Assembly (NCBI RefSeq): GCF_050624435.1
Contig: NC_134540.1
Location: 101,709,739-101,773,738, forward strand
Source: Tenrec ecaudatus
Taxonomy: Eukaryota > Chordata > Mammalia > Afrosoricida > Tenrecidae
Reading direction: 5' to 3'
Length of the DNA: 64,000 nt
Shown here: piece after piece, positions 57,701 through 64,000 of the stretch
Numbering within the stretch: the first letter of the stretch is position 1
Layout: each line of letters begins with the position of its first letter
The notes under the pieces: model-generated
Databases searched by the model: none
Told to the model about the DNA's origin: nothing
Seen by the model: only the letters and a program-made list of their open reading frames with translations
Translations under genes and position numbers: made by a program

Positions 57701-58025
57701 GCACTACCTAAAACAGATGGAAATCGAGTTACCTATGACCCAGTGATTCCAGTACTGGGAATATGTCTGGAGGAAACATGAAACAGGTCACGACCAGACA
57801 TGGGAGCTCTTCAATGTTCATGGCTGCGCAGTTTACAATTACAAATATTTGGAGACAGTGAAATTACCATCAATGACAAATGGGTATATACGCACAGTGG
57901 AGTACTATGCATCCCTAAAAAAAGTGAAGAAATGATGTACTTCCATCCTGCTGACCAATTCCTAGCAGGATATATTAACTGCTTGTCTTCATCAATTCAA
58001 CTTCATTGGGAAAATAAGCAGGTAG
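54755..58025 (+). pseudogene. L1 ORF2, degraded
   Basis: The endonuclease core is recognisable: CCLQETHLK near 54845, TIIGDFNT near 55145 and SIDHIMGH near 55330, so active-site residues survive in separate frames. The reverse transcriptase starts near 55900. SPDGFTGEFYQAF lies near 56105 and the block before GTR, followed by two stops, near 56640. The catalytic FADD box reads FAGD at 56775-56786, losing the first of the paired aspartates. The C-terminal half has LCALKDFIKRVMRESTDWERIF near 57290 and GALQCSWLRSLQ-type sequence to the end. Not functional. Confidence 0.82.
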
Positions 58026-58035
58026 TTTAAAGCTC

Positions 58036-58582
58036 TGTCCTGGATTGAATTGTGTCCCTTCTAATAGGTGTCAATTTGGCTGGCCCAAGTGTCTCTGCAC
58101 AATGATGTAGCTAGCTCCCATGGTGTGATGTAATGAGATCCGCCAGTCAAATTTAAAGGGATTAAGATGGGATGCAATACTCACATCACAATCCACTGTA
58201 AGAGCCACCTCCCTTGAGTTTGACTTGTACTCCATTTTATTTTAGAAGACGTAAACGTATAGAGAATTACAGGAGAGGGAGACCTAATTACTACTAAGAA
58301 AGAAGAGCCAGGAGCAGAACATGTCCTTTGGACCCAGGATTTATAGTCTAAGAACCTCCAAGACCCATGGTCATTCCATGCCAAACCACATAGAGATCTC
58401 TAAGGCAAACGGAATATGTTGAAAGGAGCCGGATACTTTCCTGTAAAGCTGACAGAAAGATCAAACTTTCCCTAAAGCTAGTGCCCCGAGTTCAGACTTT
58501 CAGCCTTCTGTGAGAGCATAGATTTGTTAAAGTCATCCGTATGTAGTATTTCTGTTAAAACAGCACGAGGTCATGAATACAA
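58036..58582 (+). mobile_element. ERVL-type LTR
   Basis: Starts TGTCCTGGATTGAATTGTG with GTGTCAATTTGGCTGGCC shortly after, includes GAGCAGAACATGTCCTTTGG, and ends GTATTTCTGTTAAAACAGC with CATGAATACA. This is an afrotherian ERVL-like LTR layout as I recall it. No clean target duplication was found. It lies at the exact end of the L1 ORF2. Confidence 0.6.
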
Positions 58583-58926
58583 ACTTTTTTTCTTCTGCAT
58601 TTTTTCTCGGTCTCAAGTTTTGAGACAGTTAATAAGATACACTTAATTGTATCTTCCACATTCTCCAAAGAAGCAAATTCAAACACAGAACTATCTTTTG
58701 TTTGTTTGTTGTCTAGGAAAGCCATGCCCTTTTGTTTGAGGGTCGGTTTCTTTTTCGATTTGTAATCATTTACCGGTCTTCCAACATTCAAGTTCTCTCT
58801 CTTCATGGTTGTACGTGTGTGTTTGTGTGTGTGACGCAAATCAGAGTTCTTCCCAGGAACTTTAAAAATTGGACAATGGACAACGAGCTTGCTCTTCACT
58901 GATGGTGAAGTTAGGAAATGTGAGGC
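58555..58926 (-). other. Open, protein-like frame of unknown origin
   Basis: An uninterrupted minus-strand frame of about 120 codons. Its middle is basic (KSKKKPTLKQKGMAFLDNK) and it continues with SSVFEFASLENVEDTIK, a helix-like stretch. The upstream stop at 58927-58929 is preceded by a good 3' splice-site look-alike: a CTAAT branch-like word and a pyrimidine tract ending in CAG at 58944-58942, with a second AG at the stop itself. Its last ten codons overlap the LTR end, so the stop comes from the LTR. I do not recognise the protein. It could be a lost exon, a pseudogene piece or chance. Confidence 0.3.
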
Positions 58927-59149
58927 CTATTAAATTTAGATCTGAAAGAGGCAAATGACAAGTTGGGAAAAATTAGAAAAAAGAGAAAAAGAAAATACTG
59001 ATAGCATTTAAGTTCCTGGACCCAGCTGCTCTTTGTCCAGTATTATTCTTACTTTCCTGCAGTGTTCTTATGTGTATAAAAAATTGCCTCTTATCAATGC
59101 TAGATCAAGGTGGCTCTAAATTATTTAAATATAACAATATCATATCTAA

Positions 59150-59575
59150 TCACATAATGTGTGGATTATACCAAAGTATGAATAGCCTTGAGAGGGATGA
59201 GAATTCAAGAACACTTCATTGTGCTCATACTGAGCCTGTATATGGATCAAGAAGAAGTTGTAGGAACAGAACAAGGGAATACTAAACATGTTAAAATTAG
59301 GAAAGGTATATAGCTGTATCCGCTCACCATACTTACTCATCTGTATGCTGAGGAAATAATCAGAAGATCTGGGTAATATGAAGGAGAATAGGGCATCGTG
59401 ATTGGAGAAAGGCTTATTAATAATCTCTCATATGCAGTTGCTATAACCTTGCTGGCTGAAAGTGAAGAGGACTTGAAGGACATGCTGATGAAGATCAAGG
59501 ATTCAATATGGATTACTGATTAATGTAAAGAAAACCTAAGTTCTCACCACTAGACCAATAGGTAAACTAAACTGA
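59150..59575 (+). mobile_element. RTE segment 1 of 3 (reverse transcriptase part)
   Basis: Plus-strand RTE text: GAACACTTCATTGTGCTCAT, GGAACAGAACAAGGGAATAC and GAAAGTGAAGAGGACTTGAAGG (ESEEDLK block). It is continued at 59791 and 63803 after insertions. Confidence 0.82.
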
Positions 59576-59577
59576 AT

Positions 59578-59790
59578 CAAATCAAACTCACTGCCATTGA
59601 GTCAATACCAACCCATAGTGACTCTATGGGACAAGGTAGAACTGCTCCTGTGGGTTTCTGAGAGGGTAGCTCTTAAGGAGTAGAAAGTCTTGTCTTTCTA
59701 TTGAGGAGAAGGATGGTGGATTTGAACTGCTGACCTTATAGATTGCAACCAAATGTATAACCAATATGCCACTAGTGCTCCCTGGACCAT
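59578..59790 (-). repeat. AfroSINE inserted in RTE
   Basis: CTCACTGCCATTGAGTCAAT, GACTCTATGGGACAAGG, GGATTTGAACTGCTGACC and TATGCCACTAGTGCTCCC in reverse order. RTE sequence resumes on both sides. Confidence 0.87.
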
Positions 59791-59918
59791 CATGAGAGTT
59801 GAGAAAAAAATGAAGTTGTTAAGAATTCATCTTGCTTGGACGAACAATCAATGCTCATGGAAGTCGCAGCCAAGAGATCAAATGGCCTATTGTACTGGAT
59901 AAATCTGCTGTTCCAAAG
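59791..59918 (+). mobile_element. RTE segment 2 of 3
   Basis: GAAGTTGTTAAGAATTCATC, CTTGGACGAACAATCAATGC and GATAAATCTGCTG follow the ESEEDLK block collinearly in RTE elements. Confidence 0.78.
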
Positions 59919-60010
59919 CTTTTTTAAAAAAAATTGATAAATCATTTTATTGGGGGCTCTTACAACAATCTATATATCTATTGTATCAAGCAAATTTGTA
60001 CATATGTTTC
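59919..60010 (-). mobile_element. Outer L1 (host L1), 3' terminal piece
   Basis: The terminal 90 bases of a young L1 with its tail. The same element resumes at 61996 after the inner L1 and again at 63778. Confidence 0.72.
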
Positions 60011-60019
60011 CATCTTTTT
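60011..60019. repeat. Target duplication of inner L1 (left)
   Basis: CATCTTTTT here and at 61987-61995, bounding the inner element. Confidence 0.6.
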
Positions 60020-61986
60020 TGTTTTGTTTTTCTTCCTAATTTTTTTCTTTTATAAATCATTTTATTGGGGGCTCATACAACTCTTATCACAATCCATACA
60101 TCCGTCCATATGTCAAGCACATTTGTATATTTGTTGCCCTGATAATTCTCAAGACATTTTCTTTATACTTGAGCCCTTAATATCACCTCCTCATTTATTC
60201 CCCTCACTTCCCACCCCCCTCTGTTATGAACCCTTGATAATTTATAAATTATTATTATTTTGTAATGTCTTTCTCTGACATCTCCCCTCACCCACTTTTC
60301 TGTTGTCCATCCACCAGGGGGGTTATATGTAGATCCTTGTGATTGGGTCCCCACTTCTACCCCACCTTCCCCTTCCCCTCTTGGTATCACCAATCTCATT
60401 ATTGGTCTTGAGGGATTTATCTGTCCTGGATTCCCTGTGTTTCCAGTTCTTATCTGTACCAGTGTACATCCTCTGGTCTAGCCAGATTTTAAAGGTGGAA
60501 TTGGGATCATGATAGTGGAGGGAGTGAGATCATGATAGTGGGGGTGAGGGAGGAAGCTTTAAAGAACTAGAGGAAAGTTGTGTGTTTCATCAGTGCTATA
60601 TTGCACCCTGACTGGCTTATTTCCTCCACAAGACCCTTCTGTAAGGGGGTGTCCAGTTGCCTACAGATGGGGTTTGGGTCTCCACTCCTCACTCCCCTCA
60701 TTCACAATGATATGATTTTTTGTTCTTTGATGCCTGATCCCATCAACACCTTGTAATCATACAGGCTGGCGTGCTTCTTCCATGTGGGCTTTGTTGCTTC
60801 TCAGCTAGATTTCCACTTGTTTATCTTCAAGCCTTTAAGACCCCAGATGTTATATCTTTTGATAGCCGGGGAACAAACAGCTTTCTTCACCACATTTACT
60901 TATGCACCCTTTTTGTCTTCAGTGATTGTGTCGGGAAGGTGAGCATCATGGTATGCCAGTTTAATAGAACAAAGTATTCTTGCATTGAGGGAGTGCTTGA
61001 GTAGAGCTCCAATGTCCATCTGCTACTTTAATACTAAACCTATAAATATATGCACATAATCTATTTCCCCTTCATCATATATAAATATATTTACATATGT
61101 ACATGCCTTTATTTAGACCTCTATAAATGCCCTTTGCCTCCTAGTTCTTTCCTCTATTTCCTTTACTTTCCTCTTGTTCCACTATCATGCTGAGCCTTCA
61201 TTTGGATTTCAGTAATTTCTCTTGGTTACATTGCCCTTGATCAATCCCTAACAGGCCTCTCACACTCTCCTTGCCACTAATTTTGAATCACTTGTTTTTC
61301 CTTTGTCCCTAGGTTTGTTAATACTCACTTCCTTTCCCACCACCTCTCCCTCTCCAATGTCCCCCAGGCCCATTGTTTTCTCCTCCAGATTGTTTATCCT
61401 GCCTATCTTATCTAGATAGACCTGCAGATAATAATATGTACAAAAAACCAAGACAGAGCAAAACAAAGCAACAAAGGAGAACAAAACAACAACACAACAA
61501 ACCAATGAGATAAAAAAGAAAAGCCTGTAAATAGTTCAATGTCTGTTTGTTGACTTTTAGGAGTGTTTTCCAGTAGAGTCTGATGGGGTGGCACACCCTG
61601 GTCCCAAAGTCTATTTTTGGTATTCCCTCGGGACTTCCTTACTCTGCTCCCCTTGCTGTTCTGTTGAACACCCTTAGTGTTTTGCCTTGGCATAGTGGGA
61701 TCAGACCGGAAGCGATTTCCACACTGTGTCTCCAGTGTTGTCCCTTGGGTCAGTGACGGATGTCGAGTCTCATAGTGGGGCCCGCCATATGGTCTTCTCT
61801 GTGGAGTGGCTGCTCTGAGCGGGAATATCGTCCTCAAGGCTTGGTGGGTCAGGATGTGCTCCACTCTCTCTTCCTCCCCCTTCACTTGCTCCTGTGTGCT
61901 CTGATCAGACATGTCCCTCTCCCTGAGCTGTAGCTGCAGTGCTGTCCTCTGAAGTAAATTCTTCTGGGGGGCTGGGGGGCTGTCCA
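60020..61986 (-). mobile_element. Inner L1, long 3' region, single-unit type
   Basis: The longest collinear copy of the young L1 3' region in the window, from tail (about 60050) to the CCCCAGCCCCCC block at 61975. It has one copy of the segment that is doubled at 6.7 kb. Its upstream third holds the open frame annotated separately. Confidence 0.85.
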
Positions 61987-61987
61987 C
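61412..61987 (-). CDS. Putative extra open frame in L1 3' region, 191 codons
   Basis: An uninterrupted frame begins MDSPPAPQKNLLQRTALQLQ, continues with RERDMSDQSTQEQ and GEEERVEHILTHQALR, then ETQCGN and KGVQQNSKGSR, and ends in about 35 hydrophobic residues (HWFVVLLFCSPLLLCFAL) that could span a membrane. The N-terminal part is highly charged. The copy at 14408-14986 keeps the same register over about 120 codons with one stop. It lies downstream of where ORF2 should end. Neither a known L1 protein nor any other family is recognised, and expression is unproven. Confidence 0.35.
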   Translation of the reverse strand: MDSPPAPQKNLLQRTALQLQLRERDMSDQSTQEQVKGEEERVEHILTHQALRTIFPLRAATPQRRPYGGPHYETRHPSLTQGTTLETQCGNRFRSDPTMPRQNTKGVQQNSKGSRVRKSRGNTKNRLWDQGVPPHQTLLENTPKSQQTDIELFTGFSFLSHWFVVLLFCSPLLLCFALSWFFVHIIICRSI

Positions 61988-61995
61988 ATCTTTTT

Positions 61996-62264
61996 CAAAA
62001 TCTTTGCTTTCTAATTGAGCCCATGGTATCAGCTCCTCATTTTTCCTCCCTCACCTCATGAACTCTTGACAAATTAAAAATTATTATTTTCATTTCTCAC
62101 AGTCTGCTGTCTCCATTAACCTATGTTTCTCTTGTTCAATGGGGGAGGGGAGGGTTATATATCATTGCAGTTGGTTTCCCCTTTCTCTCCCCACTTTTCC
62201 CCTACCCTCATGGTATCACTACTACCATTATTGTTGTTGAGGGGTTTATCTGTCCTGGATTCTG
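61996..62264 (-). mobile_element. Outer L1, second piece
   Basis: Continues the outer L1 from CAAAATCTTTGCTTTC to GTCCTGGATTC, exactly where the terminal piece at 59919-60010 leaves off. Confidence 0.72.
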
Positions 62265-62280
62265 TGTGTCCAGAGCTCTT
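62265..62280. repeat. Left 16-bp target duplication of third L1
   Basis: TGTGTCCAGAGCTCTT here and TGTGTCCAGATCTCTT at 63762-63777, one mismatch. Confidence 0.82.
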
Positions 62281-63761
62281 TTTTTTTTTTAACATTTTAT
62301 TAGAGGCTCATACAACTCTTATCACAGTCCATACATATACATACATCAATGGTATAAAGCACATCTGTACATTCTTTGCCCTAATCATTTTCTTTTTTTT
62401 TCTCCTCTTTTCTTTTTTTACATTTTATTAAGGGCTCATACAACTCTTATCACAATCCATACATATACATACATCAATTATATAAAGCACATCCATACAT
62501 TCCCTGCCCCAATCATTCTCAAAGCATTTGCTCTCCACTTAAGCCCTTTGCATCAGGTCCTCTTTTTTTCCCCCTCCCTCCCTGCTCCCCCCTCCCTCAT
62601 GTGCCCTTGGTAATTTATACATCGTTATTTTGTCATATCTTGGCCTATCCGGAGTCTCCCTTCCCCCCCTTCTCTGCTGTCCCTCTCCCAGGGAGGAGGT
62701 CACATGTGGATCCTTGTAATCAGTTTCCCCTTTCCAACCCACTCACCCCCCACTCTCCCAGCATCGCCCCTTACACCCCTGGTCCTGAAGGTATCATCCA
62801 CCCTGGATTCCCTGTGCCTCCAGCCCTCATATGTACCAGTGTACAACCTCTGCCCTATCCAGCCCTGCAAGGTAGAATTAGGATCATGGTAGTTGGGGGG
62901 AGGAAGCATCCAGGCTCTGGGGGAAAGCTGTGTTCTTCATCGGTACTATATCACACCCTGATTGACCCATCTCCTCTCCTAAACCCCTCTATGAGGGGAT
63001 CTCCATTGGCCGACACTTGGGCCTGGGGTCTCCACTCTGCACTTCCCCCTTCATTCAATATGGTATGTGTATATATATATACGCACATATATATGTACAC
63101 ACACATACACACACACATATATATACATGTGCACACATATATCTTTTTTTTTTTGCATAATGCTTTATACCTGGTCCCTTTGGCACCTCATGATCGCACT
63201 GACTGGTGTGCTTCTTCCATGTGGGCTTTTTTGCTTCTGAGCTAGATGGCTGCTTGTTCACCTTCAAGCCTTTAAGACCCCAGACACTATCTCTTTTGAT
63301 AGTCGGGCACCATCAGCTTTCTTCACCACATTTGCTTATGCACCCATTTGTCTTCAGCGATCCTATCATGGAGGTGTGCAGCCAATGATATGATGATTTT
63401 TTGTTCTTTGATGCCTGATAACTGATCCCTTTGGGACCACTGGATCACACAGGCTGGTGTGTTCTTCCATGTGGGCTTTGTTGCTTCTGAGCTAGATGGC
63501 TGCTTGTTTATCTTCAAGCCTTTAAGACCCCAGTCACTATCTCTTTTGATAGTCGGGCACCATCAGCTTTCTTCACCACATTTACTTGTTCACCCACTTC
63601 GGCTTCAGCAGTTGTGTCAGGAGAGTGAGCATCATAGAGTTCCAATTGAATAAAAGAAAGTATTCATGCATTGAGGGAGTGTTTGAGTAGAGGCCCAAGG
63701 TCCTTCTGCCACCTTAATATTTAACCTATAAATATAGACACATAGATCTATTTCCCCATCC
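62281..63761 (-). mobile_element. Third L1, doubled terminus and doubled internal block
   Basis: The terminal unit appears twice (62288-62395 and 62417-62515) with the same T/C-rich spacer as at 8.7 kb. The internal block appears twice (from about 63057 and 63385), with a TA/CA microsatellite inside the first. It represents a distinct subfamily of the young L1. Confidence 0.84.
63066..63143 (+). repeat. TA/CA-rich microsatellite in L1
   Basis: Alternating TATATA and CACACA runs inside the L1 3' region. Confidence 0.9.
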
Positions 63762-63777
63762 TGTGTCCAGATCTCTT

Positions 63778-63802
63778 ATCTGTACCAGTGTACATGCTCT
63801 GG
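63778..63802 (-). mobile_element. Outer L1, third piece
   Basis: ATCTGTACCAGTGTACATGC and CTCTGGT continue the outer L1 from where it stops at 62280. Confidence 0.68.
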
Positions 63803-64000
63803 TACCTTTTTAAAATCTTGGAAAGCAAAACTGCTTCTTTAAGGACTAAAGTATGCCGACCCAAACTTTGGTATTTGCAATTGCCTCATAAGCATGTGAA
63901 AGCTGGACATTGAACATGAAAGACTGGGGAAGAATTGATGTGCTTTAACTATGCTGCTGTCAAGGAATATTCTTAATACCACAGACTGCTAAAAGAATAA
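63803..64000 (+). mobile_element. RTE segment 3 of 3, runs off the right edge
   Basis: GCATGTGAAAGCTGGACATT, GGGGAAGAATTGATG and CAGACTGCTAAAAGAA are the C-terminal part of RTE ORF2, collinear with segment 2. Confidence 0.8.

Larger units (their letters stand above)
53535..58027 (+). mobile_element. Near full-length L1, plus strand, 3' region missing
   Basis: Has a short 5' region, ORF1 (to about 54525), an intergenic stretch and ORF2 from about 54755 to 58025. It stops at the start of an LTR at 58036, so its 3' untranslated region is absent or displaced. Stops and frameshifts occur throughout. Only the 3' part of the leader precedes ORF1. Confidence 0.82.

Noticed and set aside
59919-60060. 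A third case of a tandem doubled L1 terminus
   Set aside because: The outer terminus continues at 61996, so this is nesting of one L1 in another rather than a doubled 3' end.
62601-63245. The longest open frame in the window, 214 codons on the plus strand
   Set aside because: It is antisense to an L1 3' region, rich in proline and serine because of C/T-rich text, and runs through a TA/CA microsatellite. Equivalent antisense frames in other copies are broken.

Overview
The window is vertebrate, specifically mammalian, repeat-dense nuclear DNA. I found no convincing host protein-coding or RNA gene. The repeat content points to an afrotherian and most likely to a tenrec such as Echinops. About twenty copies of a tRNA-derived SINE with the AfroSINE layout are present, together with an RTE-type LINE whose 3' end is shared with that SINE. 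There is one clean SPIN-type hAT MITE, a family known from tenrecs but not expected in elephants, and one full-length but dead mariner. The species call is an inference from this combination.

Layout, left to right. 1-1.1 kb: internally deleted RTE (minus). 3.2-4.1 kb: solo LTR with a 4-bp target duplication, then a mini-RTE. 4.7-9.0 kb: AfroSINEs, an L1 3' fragment bounded by a 71-bp direct repeat, and a short L1 with a doubled 3' end. 9.47-10.08 kb: solo LTR (minus) with a TATA box. 12.1-13.4 kb: complete mariner. 13.6-15.3 kb: rearranged (twin-primed) L1. 17.1-18.3 kb: L1 3' fragment. 18.8 kb: SPIN MITE. 20-33 kb: older ERVL-type LTRs, MIR, ancient L1 and SINEs. 33.4-39.5 kb: two older L1s in tandem, the second long but missing its reverse transcriptase domain. 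40-43.7 kb: RTE and two ERVL LTRs. 43.7-48.8 kb: the longest stretch with few recognisable repeats. 48.8-52.5 kb: SINEs and RTE pieces. 52.5-58.0 kb: a long plus-strand L1, with another L1 lying just 5' of it inside an RTE fragment. 58.0-58.6 kb: ERVL-type LTR. 59.1-64 kb: an RTE copy broken by a SINE and by a stack of three L1 insertions.

The coding-like sequences belong to mobile elements, and nearly all are broken by stops, frameshifts or deletions. Two need a second look. One is a roughly 190-codon frame in the 3' region of the young L1 family that stays open in register in two copies 47 kb apart. The other is a short minus-strand open frame at 58.6-58.9 kb behind a plausible 3' splice site. 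Most L1s lie on the minus strand, as expected if the window were inside an intron or transcription unit read on the plus strand, but this cannot be proven from the window. Element boundaries are accurate to a few bases where a target duplication is described and to roughly 10-40 bases elsewhere.
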